Notes under the pieces: model-generated
Databases searched by the model: none
Told to the model about the DNA's origin: nothing
Seen by the model: only the letters and a program-made list of their open reading frames with translations
In this document: piece by piece, positions 44,372 to 56,920 of the stretch
Layout of the letters: the number at the start of each line of letters is the position of its first letter
How positions within the stretch are numbered: position 1 is the first letter of the stretch
Source: Vitrella brassicaformis
Lineage: Eukaryota > Sar > Vitrellaceae
DNA length: 64,000 bases
Direction: 5' to 3'
Assembly (NCBI GenBank): GCA_001179505.1
Contig: CDMY01000470.1
Coordinates: forward strand, 5,664 to 69,663
Translations under genes and position numbers: made by a program

Positions 44372-45177
44372 ACATGTGATCTCTCACCGGCTCAGCCTCA
44401 CACGAGCACTGCCGCGGCGGGGGGCTACGCCAGGCTGTGGATTCAGTCCGCCAACAGGTAGTCAAGAGGGAGAGACACGTACATATAGCATAACCCAGAA
44501 CAATGCTTGCTCGTGTGTCAGCTGTTGTTCTAGCTATAGCCGCCGCCATACACGATGAGGAGGCCGGCTGTGCGTGGACCTTGCCGGCTATGGCGACTCG
44601 ACGGTGTTGGTCGTCAGGCGCCCCGCTCACGGTCCCCCCACCATCGTGGCCGCGCTGGAGCCCATGCAGCACCCCAACCAGCCCAACTACCCCTTACAGC
44701 TGCAGCGCATCCCCCGCTGCCGGGCCGCCGCCATCCGGGCCGCCGACATCCTAATACCACCACCGGCCACCCTCAAGCGGCTCACCCGCACTGACCACCA
44801 AGCTGAGGATGCGTCAGAGGCGACCATCGGCATTCAGGCGTGTCGGTGTCCCCTCGAGTGCGGCGATATTGATATCGCCTGCTCGGACGGGGTCACCGAC
44901 AACCTGTTCCAGTGGGAGATCGTCTCCTTCGCCAACATCCTCCGCAGCCAGCCCTCCCACAAGATGGCCGCACTTCTTGCGCGGCTGGCGTACCGCAAGA
45001 GCAAGAACAAGAGCGAGAAGCTCGACACGCCTTTCCGGCAGATGTGGGAGGCGCACGGCGAGGAGTGCCGGCAGGGCGCTAAGGAGGACGACATCACGGT
45101 CCTGGTGGCCAAGGTGGAGGCGGGAGAGGGGAACTGTGAGGAGGGGGAGGCGGGGCGACGGGCAGGCTGGCTGGTTC

Positions 45178-45590
45178 TGCTGTGTGCTCCAAAAGTAAAA
45201 CTGACACACACACCAAAAACAGAAACACAGCCGTCATCCACCAATCCCACGTGCCTGTGTGTGTCATGACCAACCGGGCTGCCGAAGAGAGTGCGGCATT
45301 TGGTGTTGAGGTCCTGCTGCACATCGAGTGGGAGTGTCTTGACGTAGTCGGCCGTCTTGGTTTCCTCGCCTGTCGGTGCCGGTCGGCACGTCTGCGTCTG
45401 CGTCTGCGTGTCGAAGTAGTACTGCATGCAGCCACACAAAGGAGGAATGTCAATCGAGCCTCTTGACGTTGGTGTGTCTGTTCGTCGGCCGCTCACATCC
45501 ACAGTGAGGCGTCGCTTTGTGGCCTGGACGTTGCAGGCGTCCGTCAACTCGTCAATCGTGTCACGAGACACTGAAAGGGACAGTATTGAG
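45178..45590 (-). pseudogene. Inverted fragment of the small secreted-protein gene
   Basis: Reverse complement of 56050-56460: the exon with SRDTIDELTDACNVQATKRR and the exon with YYFDTQTQ...CRPAPTGEETKTADY, including splice sites and a 6-base (two-residue) expansion of the QT repeat. It lacks the signal-peptide exon and its 5' region is replaced by unrelated sequence beyond about 45600. It is fused tail to tail to PP2C copy 3. Confidence 0.85.
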
Positions 45591-45728
45591 GTGTCTTTGT
45601 GTCTGCCTATCTGTCTGTCTGTCTATCTGTGTGTATCTGTTGACAACACCACGGCCACAAGCCCCACCACTTATCTCATGCACGACTGGTCCACTCTGAC
45701 GCATAGCATCCATCCATCCGTATACACA

Positions 45729-48700
45729 TCACCACGGTGTGTGTCGTCCCGGGTCAAAAATGGGCGGCATGCGGAGAGGGTCTGCGTCAATGTTGGCACG
45801 AATCCTGTCGGTCGACTTGCTCAGCCAGGCCGCACGCTCACACAGGGGGTGGGAGGAGTGATACAAGAGCCGCAGGCGCTCGTCGCAATGGTGATGCAGC
45901 TGCACTCACACGCAGACAGACACACACACATATATATGCAGTGTCCTGATGTGTTGGCTTGGCCGTGGGTGGATGGGCGTGTACCTCGTTAGCGTCTGTG
46001 ATTCCATCGAGTGAAGTCATCCGGGCCATCGACAACTCACCCGCCTTGAGCATCTCCACCAGCACCTCAGGCTGCGACGAACCTGCAGAGAGAGCATCAA
46101 GACACACACCACACTTCAACACGTTTCTCTCTCTAATGCGTGTAGGCTGACCTAGAGGATAGTGGACGGCAAGGACGGCGATGCTGGCCAGACACCGCTC
46201 AAAGGCCGCCAAGTGCTCCCCGTCGCCATGCAGAAACTGACGACAAAGCAACCTGTGCGCCCCATGTCAACGTGGCCCATTCTCGCACTCACTGGCTGAC
46301 CTGTGCGTTTTCGTCTGCCTCCCTGCCCATGTCGCGATGGAGAGGCCCCTTCCACCGCCACAAAGCGTCCACACACCCCTTCATGGCGTCGATCAACTCA
46401 CGAGCAGCCGGCCGCGGTGCCGCGTACAGATGCCGATGCAACGCAGTCTTGACGCGCTCCCGTGCCGCCTTCATCTGCGCCTTGCCGCTGCTGTCCCTGG
46501 CGTGGCCCTGCCACCCACAATGAAGGCACCTCTGTGCGCCATCATCCGCAGTGGTCACTGAATGGCCGAGGGACGCGAGCAGGCTCTGTGTGACCTGGTG
46601 ATCGCCACCTGTCGCGGCGACCGATTGGCCTTGGTCGTGGATGCGCCTGCCGATCTTCTCCACGGTTGTGAGCCGCTCCTTCCACCCTTTTGCCGTGGTC
46701 ATGACACCACAGGCACGGAGGACGTCTCGGTGTGCCGATGGCTGGTGGCACGATGGGCATGGCGTCATGTACAGCCAGTCGGACAGGGGAACGGGGGAGG
46801 GAGGGGAGGCCACACACGAGGGACAGACGCACTCAAAGCCGTAATCCCTGGAGGCATCGACCAACCGAGACCAAGACAGTGGGTGACGCGGAAGGGGAAG
46901 AAGGCTGCCTCTTCCTTCCCTTTTGTATTCGTTCATACCTTTTGAGCACCTTGTGTCGGTCAGCAGACGGCGATTTGCCGCAGAGAGGGCCGTATGTGAT
47001 GGTGATCTCCTCGCCCGCCCGCACGTCTCGACACAGACACACTGCATCCAGGCACACAAATACACAGAGAGCAATAACGAATCTCTCCAATATGTGTTTC
47101 GTTTCTGTCTCGTTGGCTAACGTGCCTCTGATGGATGTCCCATAGAAGGACACTATGGCGTTGGGGCTGCATGAGTGATTCATGTAGGAGGCCCGGGGGT
47201 AGAATGCCGTCCCAAACACACAGTGGTCACCCGCTTCATTACACGTCGACACCCCAAAGGCGTTGCACCTACACACATAAACAAGGAGACAGACACACCA
47301 TAGGGGAGGGACAACTGCCCACGGCCGTGCCGCCCACGCTCTCACCTGATTCGCGCAATAGCCTGCATGACCACCGCCATTCTGTCGAGTACCTGGTCGT
47401 CGATGCTGGTCATCTCACCCTCCCCCCAGTCGCACCACACGGCCGTCCAAAACAGCGCACCCACCACATCTTCCACCACACAAGCCACGCTGACACTGTC
47501 GCTGCTCGACGGTAGGTGACACACCAGACTCTCCAGGCTCCTCTCGCCCCTCCAGCTGTCCTCTCCTTGTCTGATCAGCTCGCACGCCGCCACGACTGCT
47601 CGCGGCGTGAGCAGACGGTATCCGTTGAGATGGCTCACCGATGCCGGGCGAGGCACAAATCCCTCTCCCTGCCTCTTCGAGCTCGGTTGCCGGCACAACA
47701 GCACATGGGATGAATCATCGCGACACCTTGGAGAACAGAAGATGACCCGACGGCATGTGGAGCATGGGACAGTCAGCGGCACGGCGCACTTGGTGCGGAG
47801 CATTTTCCGCAAGCAAGCCACCAGAGGATCACCATCCGTCAAGGGCGCCCCTCCGTCGCTCGCTGTGTAGGTGTCACAGATCCGTGCCAAGCAGCCGGCG
47901 CACCGCGCACATGAAGGGGGCAGCTTCTCCCTCCACCCTGGCGACTCAGCAGCATCAGCGAGCTGCTCATCGAGGCTCCGAAAGTAATACAACGACAGCG
48001 CCAAGGAGGTCGGCTGCTCCTGCATGACTTCTCTCCGACAGCTGAGGGCGGCGTCTTGATCCGACACGACGTGAAGGCCCCGTGACGGCTCGTCCTCGAC
48101 GGACCACCCCACCGGCTGACACACGTCCCTTTTGTCGATCTCGTCGAATGGCCAGCCGCGAGCGAAGCCCTCGTCCGTCACCTCTGACAGCATATCGCCC
48201 AGCAGCTTGGCCACGCGCAGCCGGTCGTCATCCGACCCACCATCCATCGCCAGCCTATCCACCTCTCTCATAGCAGCCTTTCCCTCCTCCCCCTTGTCAG
48301 CCCCGAGGGCATCCATCGCCTTCTTAATGCGAAACCACGCCTTCACATGGGTCGGCAGCCGAGCCACCGCCGCAATGCCGTCCGTCAGTGCCAGCCAGGG
48401 GCAGTCCACCCGCAGGAAAATGAGGCTCCGGTTGGTGAGTACCACGGCTGCCGCATCGTCTGTCGGGGCGGTCTTGAGGGCCTCTGTGTAGTAGTAGATG
48501 GCCTTGTCCTGAGCGTCCCCTTTAAAGGCCTCATTGCCTTGCTGCCGCACTGCATCTGAAAGCTCACGGGATTTGCTGTCGGTGTCGGTGCTGCGCAGTA
48601 GATGGGACAGAGTGGCCAGCAGCTCTCGCCTGACAGCCAGGGATGAGCAGATCTGCGCGAGCAGATCCCGCCATGTTGAAAGATCAGCAGCTGAGCCGGC

Positions 48701-48775
48701 CGGGATGTTGCGTAGCGCCTCTTCTGTCGCCTCACGCAAGTGCTGCAGACACTGTAATGGCGAATGAGCACTCAT
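45729..48775 (-). CDS. TPR, MYND-type zinc finger and SET domain protein (SMYD-like lysine methyltransferase)
   Basis: Exon 1 (48775-47346) encodes about 476 residues: TPR-like helices (residues about 75-165, with RQQGNEAFKGDAQDKAIYYY and NRSLIFLRVDCPWLAL), a Cys cluster CARCAGC followed by CSTCRRVIFCSPRC...C typical of a MYND finger, and the first part of the SET domain. Exon 2 (47268-47126) gives YPRASYMNHSCSPNA, and exon 3 (47041-46939) gives RAGEEITITYG, the catalytic SET motifs that bind S-adenosylmethionine and substrate. Exon 4 (46847-46301) has the post-SET CVCPSC. Further exons (46236-46152, 46082-45985, 45899-45729) form the helical C-terminus. Architecture is closest to SMYD4-type proteins. 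The intron after 47126 seems to use a GC donor. Divergent from the acyltransferase. Confidence 0.9.
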
Positions 48776-49160
48776 TGATGTGCACTGACCAGTTCAGTGC
48801 CTCACCTGAAGTCGGCCGTCCATCAGACCTGAAAGATCCATCGTATCTGGCTCTCAACTCGACATCATAGCCATTGATTGGTACCCAGGAAGCCAATTGG
48901 AAGCGGCTCTTCGGCTCTTCGCCATTTCCCCTGTGCGAGCTTGAACAGCGCGCGATTTGCGAGCTTCGAATGTCTTTAAGGCAGAGGCGAAAGGAGGCTG
49001 CTCAGCAGGTCGTCCTCGTCGCGCAAGAGGGTGCTAGTGCCAACGTTCTATGAGCAGTGATTGAGCGGAGAGACCGAGGGAGAGAGTGAGTTGTTCTTCC
49101 ATATTCTGCGAGAGAGTGAGTGCTTAGTCAGCACTGCCCCTCCCATCCCCAGCAACTAGT
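48776..49160. promoter_or_regulatory. Divergent region between SMYD-like and acyltransferase genes
   Basis: 385 bases between start codons; less GC-rich, with a GAGAGAGTGAGT repeat just before the acyltransferase start. Candidate bidirectional promoter. Confidence 0.35.
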
Positions 49161-52100
49161 ATGGTGTGGCGGAGCTGCTTGCTGCTGGTGGCCGGCCTTG
49201 CAGTCGCGAGGCGCGCTGCCGCAAGTTGTTTTGACGCCGTTGATCTCATAGAGTACGATGGCCTGCCCAGCCACAAGAAGATGGAACAGTGCCTGGCGGA
49301 CAAGGGTGAGCACAGAAAGAATCGCGCCAGCCATTGCTGCACAGTATTCATCGCCTGTTTGTTGTGTGTGCTTGTGTTGCAGAGGATGGCGAGACCAAGT
49401 ACTGTCTGGCGACGGTCAACTTGATGAACAAAATCGGTGTCACGGGCGGATTCTGCCTGCCCAAGGACTGCCTGTAAGCACAGCACACCACACCACGGCA
49501 AAACACATCACGCCAACCACACACAGCCACACCCCTCTCTGTGTGTGTGTGCGTGCAGGATAACAGAGATAGAGCAGTTCATCCAGGATGTGTGTGCGGT
49601 GTCGGACTGCGCCTCCCTCGACCTGCCCAACCCCCTCGCCAAGGAGCTCTGCCCCGTCATCCAGTCCTCCCTCTGCAACCCACAAAACCGCACACAAGCT
49701 GGTAGGCCAAGGAGCCATATCATGCAGCCAGCCGGTCACACATAAACCCATGGCTGTCCTCTCTCTCTCTTGGCAGGGAACAATTTGAATGTGACGTGTC
49801 TGGACCGTCTTGGGATCCGGCATGATGTACGGCAGCAGCAGCTGGAGAGCGTCCTGGCCTGTGGCGGCGGCGACCCACAGGCGCAGCTCGACTCGGGACT
49901 CATTAACGACCTGGGAGACTACGACGGATGCCAAAAGGTGAGTTACAAGGCACTGCTGTGTGGGGTATGGATTCATGGATGGATGGATGGATGGATGGAT
50001 GTCAGCTGGCTGACAGCCACTACTGCCTGGCGACGTACAACCCCCTGCCCGTAGCCTCCGGCCAGTGTGTGCCCCGCTCGTGCAGCTCAGACAACTACAA
50101 GACCACCGCACACTTCGTCTGCTCCATCCCGGACTGCGTCGCCTACGCGTCACTCATACCCATCCAAAACTGCTTCCTGTGGAAAGCCCTCGTCTGCGGC
50201 GAGGCACCACCGACCCCCCCGATGCACGACGACGCACACGTCATGCGGGCGGCTTTCCGCGGCCACGTGATCGAATTCCCCGCTCTCGGGCCGGCAGCGC
50301 CGCACAGCTTGTCTGCTCGGGAGGTGGACAGGCTGCAGAAGGTGCTCCAGGGGCTTGGGCCGTTCGTGGGCATCGTCAACCGCACGAACGGCCTTCACGA
50401 CGGTGCGGGGGGCAAGATGACCAGCGTGGTGTCGAGAAGACGGCTTCAGGTGGGTAGGGTAGGGTGTGGTGTGGTAGCGCCGGAACCGACAGGGCAATGC
50501 AGGCAGACAGTCCACTGTGCGCGTGTGGGTGTGTTGTGTTGTGCAGGACATTCCCAACTCTGGCCCCCAGGGGTTTGCCGTCACCTGCGACTTTGGTCCA
50601 CCTCAGGTCGACAGCGGACTCATCGGCTTCATCTGCCTAACCGGTCAGGGACTGACAAACCAAATAATGATTGATCCCCCATCCCACCCCATCCACAGCA
50701 AGCAATTCGTCTCTTTGCCTGCCACCAGGTTTCCTCCTAATGGTTGGTGCCATTGCGGGCGCCATGTCCTACTACGCCAAGACACATCCCAAGGACGACA
50801 CCGACGCGCCGGGAGGCGGCAAAGCCCTCGACACACTCGGCGGCATCTCATCGTCGGCGCGTGATATGGGCGCTGTGTCCAGCTCAGCTGGTGCAGGTGG
50901 TGTGGGTGTGGGCGTGAGGGACGTGCGTGTGGACCGCTTCGAGGCGTCGGTGGCGCACCAGGCGGCGCTGAGCACCCGGGGGCTGCTGGAGGGGCAGAAG
51001 GAGGAGGACAGCATGGGGTACAAGCTGCTCATGTGCTTCGACCCCATCAATAATTGGAACAAAATGTTCTCACTCAAGGTCAGCCAGCAGCTCACGTGTG
51101 TGCCATCCGTGCCATCCATCTGTGTGTGTCTCCTTCCTTGTGCAGACGAGTGATAAGTCGCTGTCGTGTTTGAATGGCGTGCGGGTGCTGTCGCTGTCCT
51201 GGATCATCCTGGCGCACATACTCGTCGCCGAAGGCATCGCCGCCACACTCAAAAACATCCAGGTACGCATCACATCCCATTCATCTCACGCGACGAAGGC
51301 GCCTGTGGATGTGTCGTGTTGCGCTGGCTGCAGGTGGTCGGCGGGTTGCTGCAGCGGTTCTCCTTCCAAACCATCATCGGGGGCTTCTTCGCTGTCGACA
51401 GTTTCTTCTACCTCTCCGGCTTCCTCACGGCCTACACCGTCACCAACACCACCCGCACCAAGACCAGGGGCAAACTGCCTGTCGGAATGGCCATCCTCCA
51501 CAGGCAAGCGACCACACCAACAAAGAACCGCCCCCACACACAGGCAACCCGATGCATGTGTCGTCCCGCCACACACAGGTATGTGCGCCTGACGCCGGTG
51601 TACCTCTTCGTCATCTTTTTCTGGGACAAGGTGGCGCCGTACCTGGCGCTAGGCCCCCGTTGGCCGCTGCTGTCCCAGTCTTTGGGCGGTGTGGGTGAGG
51701 GGAGTGCCTGCGAGAAGTACTGGTGGAGCAACGCCCTCTACATCAACAACTTCGTCCCAAGCGACTTCGGCCAGCAGTGCCTCCCCTGGTCCTGGTACCT
51801 CGCTAACGACTTCCAGTTCTTCCTCGTGGGCATCATCATCCTGTGGGCCTACTTCCAGTAAGCGAGCTTACCTCACCGCAGCAGCAACAGACCAGGAAGG
51901 AGCAACGTGCCTCTCTGTGCGCGTGTGTGTGTGTCATCCATCATATCAGCATTCACAAGCTGGTTGGGTGGCTGACGATCGGCGCTACGGCGGTGGCGGC
52001 GTCCATCAGCACCTACATCATCGTGACGCAGCACCACTTCGAGGTGTCACTCACACAGGGCGTCTTCGCTGGACAGGCCGACCCTAACAACAACCAGGTG

Positions 52101-53249
52101 AACATACCACATACACACACACACAGAGAGAGACGGAGACCGATGCACACAAACACGCGACCGTATGCCTGTCGATGGTGCTGATCTGGCCATGTCAGAT
52201 GACGGTGTACTACCAAAAGCCCTGGTGCCGTATTCTCCCCTACCTAGTGGGGATGGCGGCCGGCCTCCTGTGGGCTGAGCACAGGGGCGACGTGCGCGAG
52301 GCCTTCGGCAAAATGAGGGGCGTGGGGAGGTGGGCGGGCAGCATCCTGGCCGGCGCCCTGATGCTCTTCCTCATCTACATCCAGTGGACGGCCAACAAGG
52401 ACCACCCCGTCGTCTGGACACAAGTCGAAAACTCACTCTTCCTCACCTTCTCGAGGTGAGAGATGGCGAATAGAACGATAGCAAACCATTCGCTCGGCAT
52501 CTTATCGTGTGTTTGTGTGCGTGTGTGTGTGTGTGTGATCGATCAGGGGTGCGTGGGCAGTCGGGCTGACGTGGTACGTCTACCTGTGTGCGTTGGGCCA
52601 CGCCCCGATTACCAATTTCTTCCTGTCCTGGGGGTTCTGGTCCCCCCTGGCACGGGTCACCTACTCGTCATACCTCATCCACCTCGCAATCATCCTCATG
52701 TACGATCGCTCCATTGATGCACACAGCCACACACACACAGGTCTCTCCAAGTGCATACGCGAATTTTGTGCTGTCCTGTGGTGCAGGTGGTTCTTCGCCC
52801 GCCCATACCAAGAGTACTACTATGACGGCGAGATGTACCTGTATGTGCCGGGCTTCATCTTCATCTCATACGTGACGGCCATATTCATCTCGCTGCTCGT
52901 CGAGGCGCCCGTCATGAACCTCGAGAAACACCTCCTGGCGCAACTATCGAGGCTGGGGAGGCGGACCAGGTCGACGGCCGACAACGACAAAGGTAGGCGA
53001 TCAGAGCAAGAACCATAACACACGCTTTGAGAGCGGCTGGATGGATGTGTGTGTGTGTGTGTGTGTCGTGTTGCCCGCCCGCGTGTAGTGGGTCCCCTCG
53101 AAGAGGCGTCCATGAATCCGTCGACGGAGGCCGGCCGCAGCCCCACCCTCATGACCATGGGCAGCGAGGCATCCTCATACACACCACTCGACAAGCCCAC
53201 CACACGACTCAATGGCGGCAGCCAGCCGCCCCCGCCCCACGGCGCATAA
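49161..53249 (+). CDS. NRF-6-like membrane acyltransferase (acyltransferase 3 family)
   Basis: Fourteen exons (49161-49305, 49383-49473, 49559-49701, 49777-49937, 50006-50449, 50547-50643, 50729-51078, 51146-51262, 51334-51503, 51579-51857, 51950-52097, 52199-52455, 52547-52992, 53089-53249) give exactly 1003 codons. A signal peptide (MVWRSCLLLVAGLAVARRAAA) precedes a Cys-rich luminal NRF-like domain with CLPKDC and CVPRSC repeats. From exon 8 the acyltransferase-3 domain starts: LNGVRVLSLSWIILAH, FFAVDSFFYLSGFL, then RYVRLTPVYLF and LPWSWYLANDFQFF, all hallmark positions, with about ten membrane spans. The C-terminal tail is cytosolic-type and Ser/Pro-rich. The family moves acyl groups across or at membranes onto unknown substrates. 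The intron after 51503 has a GC donor. A segment near 52715-52785 could be either coding or an intron. Confidence 0.93.
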
Positions 53250-55605
53250 GGCGCCGGGGGGTGGGAAGAATGTCCATGTATGTTGTATGTACACGAATGT
53301 GTGAGCGTGTGTGTGTGAAGCTCGAGTGTCGTGTATAGACAGATAGGGGGATAGATGGAATGAACGAATGGGCGACCGGCAGGGGGGAGGGGGAGGGGGC
53401 TTTTTCAAGTGGCTGTGCGCGCCTCTTTTTCCGTCTATACGGTCCGTCTATACGGTCTGTCGCGTGTTGGGGCTGGATGGATGGATGTGGTGTCGGGTGT
53501 TTGTTCCACTTTGCTGGTATCGTACTCCAACAATTAGTGACGTGTGTGTGTGTTGCAACCTAACGCTCATGTGTCTGTGTCTGCATGAAAGAAAGCGTGT
53601 AGAGCTGTCTTGTCTTGGCTGGCCGCATTCGTACACACATCCGTCAATATACCCACCCATATATTCACTTGTATATCCACTCGCTGCCCCTGCTCACACC
53701 TGCCCACCACTTCCACTCACTCAGTTTCTTCTCTCCCGCCCAGTCAGGTTGGTGCGCGCGTGGCCGTCTGCCTGTCTGTCCGCCGGTCGGCCGCTGTCAG
53801 TATCCTGTGAATAGGCGAGCGATCGGTGGATGGTTGGATGGATGGCTGTCTGCCTGTGTGTGTGTGTGTGTGTGTGTGTCTGTGCGAGAGAGAGGAGAGG
53901 AGAGGAGGGGAGGGGACTGACCACCGAGGTGCTCGCATTCGTACCGCGACACCTCACAGCCAGGCCTTTTGCGCTGAGTGCACAGATGACAGGATCCATC
54001 CACCATCCATCCGCCTGCCTGCCTACCCTTGCTGCCGACCGACCCTCTCCCGACTCTCCAATTGCCATCTTTGTCAAGACAGACAGACGGACAGACGGAC
54101 AAAGACCGACTCCTCTCTCCCTGCTTGTGACCATTGACTGCTTTGTGTGTATGGAATGCTTCGTCTGCCAAAGGCAGACATACACTGTATGTAAGATACA
54201 GATGATGAGATGATACCACTACTGTAGAGGACAGGCACACAGACAGACCACCTCACCAAATGCTGAGCTGCTGGGGAGCAAATACGACGGACAGACAGAC
54301 AGGAAGGACTGGCGGGGATGGGTGGGTGGATGGATGGATGGATGTGTCTACCTCTTTCAAGGTCTGGCTGGCGCTGCCCTGACTGAACACGAAAGCTCTG
54401 TCTGGCACAGTCAATGAGTTGGTGGCTGTGCCTTGTCACCTCTCACCTCTCTCAACCTTATCTCTTCGATCTGTCAGCCAGCAGAAAGACACCCATGCTA
54501 GAAAGGAAGGGCAGCGAGTCGGCGGCCGTGCGGCACACACATGAGTCTCGTACTGTGATGTGTGGTGTCGCCCTGCAGTGCTTCCACGTTCAAGGCACGC
54601 GAGCTGGAGGCAACAGGGGGGGCCGGCTGGCGGTCTGGCATCACGTCAGGCGTGCAGCTGGTGTCCCCGGCCGCCACGGAGGGCAGGAGAGGAGCGGAGG
54701 GCTGGATGCATCGCATGATGGAGCGAGCGAGTGGATGGCCATGGGCGTGTTGTGTGGATGGCTGATGGCTCTGTGTACCTATGTATCACTCACTGCTTCC
54801 TTCTATCCTTTCCCTGCTTTGCCTGCCTTCAACCACCGCACATGGATACATACGTAAGCATGGCGAGTGAGTGAGGAGATAAGAGCAGAGAGAGAGGGAG
54901 TGGAGTCGGCGAGCGAGCGATGCAGAGAGGAGCGCACCCATCCATCCATCCATCCGTGTGCGCATCGTGGTGTGTGTGTGTGTGTATGTGTGTGTGTTGT
55001 GTCGGTGCGCGCTGGATAGTCGATCTGGCGTGGTGTCGTTGGTGTACAGACAGGAAAGAAAAGGTGCACACCTGTGTGTAGCTTTTGCTAACTCACTCGC
55101 CGTGTCTGTCTGTCTGTCTGTCTGTGTCGCCACTGTCGAATTCACTCACCCATTGTATCTGATCGATCAGATTTTGGCAGGCAGTGTGCATGCGTCTGGC
55201 CATGAGTGTAGGAAGATAGAGTGCACGCATGAGTGGCATGACCTTACCTTGGTTGGCCGATCGATGGATTGGTGGATGGATGGATGGATGCAGTTTTGGA
55301 GGCGATGAAATAAATGATTGGTGTCAGTCGGTTTTGCTCGCGAGATCGAGGTGGAGAGCCTGCAGACAGAGAGCACAGTGAACTGTCCGCACAGATGGAC
55401 CGAGACACGTACCTGCACACAGACAGAGTGACAATGAGTGAGTGGAGTGCATTGCATGAGCGCGTCAGTCACTTTTTGAAATGCAGTCGGTCCGTCGATC
55501 GATCTCCGTACGTATACGCACACATCGATCATGTCATGTGTGTACAGTACTCAAATCAATCACAGGCATTCATCGATCAATCACAGGCACTCAAGACCCA
55601 CCAGC
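53250..55605. other. Intergenic, simple repeats only
   Basis: GGAT, TGTC, GACA and TG tracts over 2.3 kb. Frames on both strands are low complexity and unphased. No gene supported. Confidence 0.55.
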
Positions 55606-55838
55606 ATGATGAAGGCTGCCGCTGCGTGTCTGTGCCTCCTGCTGGTCTTGTGTGAGGGTCTGCTGCCGCCCCGCGCACAATACGGGCTGCTGACTCGGAT
55701 TCGCCGCCGCAAGGCAGTTGGCAAGAAGGCCTTCTTTCCACCACTGACGCCTTGGATTGCCCGAACACTCAATCGAGCGTGCAAGACGCAATTCGGTCTG
55801 CCTGCAGCTAGAGACACAGAAATAATCAACGACCGATG

Positions 55839-55899
<61 letters not shown>

Positions 55900-56561
55900 A
55901 TGTGTGTGTCAGGCTACGAAAGCACGTACGATGAGTACTACCGGTATTGTTTGACTGGTGGATTCATCCCCTTAGTCAAGTTCCCTGTCGGTCCGTGAGA
56001 TACAGACAGACAGACAGACGGACACGAAGACACATACCTCAATCGATGTGTTGCTGTCCCTTTCAGTGTCTCGTGACACGATTGACGAGTTGACGGACGC
56101 CTGCAACGTCCAGGCCACAAAGCGACGCCTCACTGTGGATGTGAGCGGACGACGAACAGACACACCAACGTCAAGAGGCTCGATTGACATTCCTCCGTGT
56201 GTGACTGCATGCAGTACTACTTCGACACGCAGACGCAGACGTGCCGACCGGCACCGACGGGCGAAGAAACCAAGACGGCCGACTACGTCAAGACACTCCC
56301 ACTCGATGTGCAGCAGGACCTCAACACCAAATGCCGCACTCTCTTCGGCAGCCCGGTTGGTCATGACACACACAGGCACGTGGGATTGGTGGACGACGGC
56401 TGCGTTTCTGTTTTTGATGTGTGTGTCCAGTTTTTACTTTTGGAGCACACAGCAGAACCAGTGCATGCACGCGTGAGCACACCAGTCCACACACATATTT
56501 CTGCGAGTGCGTCCAGAACTCGCCAGCAAGAGACATCAGCCCACATGGATGGATGACATAA
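55606..56561 (+). CDS. Small secreted protein with several cysteines, unknown
   Basis: Five exons (55606-55795, 55913-55990, 56067-56140, 56215-56359, 56431-56561) join in phase to about 205 residues. A clear signal peptide (MMKAAAACLCLLLVLCEG) is followed by a basic, Pro-containing segment, then a domain with Cys residues in RACKTQF, YRYCLTGGF, DACNV, TCRPAP, TKCRTLF, SACTRE and FCECVQN: a likely disulfide-bonded extracellular or vacuolar protein. Family not recognised. The 3' half is duplicated in reverse at 45178-45590 next to PP2C copy 3, and here too the neighbour on the opposite strand is a PP2C cassette. The intact signal peptide and phased introns mark this as the parent copy. Confidence 0.7.
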
Positions 56562-56689
56562 CCACTGCATCAGTTGAATTGCCATTGACGTCTCGCTACA
56601 TGTCCATATCCTCCCTCCATCACCCCACATGACACGCCAAGTCGTGTCTCTTCACACAGTCCCCACGAACGCATGATTCGGTCAATCAC

Positions 56690-56920
56690 GTACGACAGAT
56701 ATAAAACGTAAGCAGCGATACTGACAAAGACGGCCGCCTCCTCTAGTTCTCAAGACCCCCTCCGCCGACCCCACCTTGGCCACCAGCACCGTCATTGGCA
56801 TTGTCATTGTCATGGTCATTGTCCTCTGTGTTAGGATGCAGGTGTGGTATGCTGTTGTGCGGGAGGTAACTCATCATGTGCGGCTGCAGGAGGTGTTGTG
56901 CGTCGGAGTCACACACGGCA
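56690..56920 (-). repeat. Mosaic segment: pieces of PP2C copy 2 flank and of gene A
   Basis: 56690-56775 is the reverse complement of the 3' end and flank of PP2C copy 2 (25270-25390). It is joined at a GTCATTG repeat to 56790-56915, which matches the N-terminal coding part of gene A (about 3945-4115, same strand). Neither parent is next to this site. Confidence 0.85.
56693..56716 (-). repeat. Cassette-boundary repeat, 3' side of PP2C copy 4
   Basis: Reverse complement of the 25345 repeat with one change (ACGTTTTATATC). Confidence 0.7.

Larger units (their letters stand above)
43460..45170 (+). pseudogene. PP2C cassette copy 3 (PTC7-like), with insertion and frameshift
   Basis: The leader at 43465-43550 matches 58735-58640 of copy 4. 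The N-terminal half starts at 43681 (MGAYIRARDDKRGQCEDA, VVADGVGGF) and is interrupted after VSAR by about 194 foreign bases (43824-44017). The half resumes in another frame (FARAVAVNTMDEAM...GPPGARTIAVAATTH) and stops at 44461. The C-terminal half follows; a 1-base deletion near 44562 shifts frame before GYGDSTVLVV. From there the frame is open through ACSDGVTDNL and KEDDITVLV to beyond 45170, where it runs into an inverted piece of the secreted-protein gene. Not a functional phosphatase as it stands. Confidence 0.8.
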
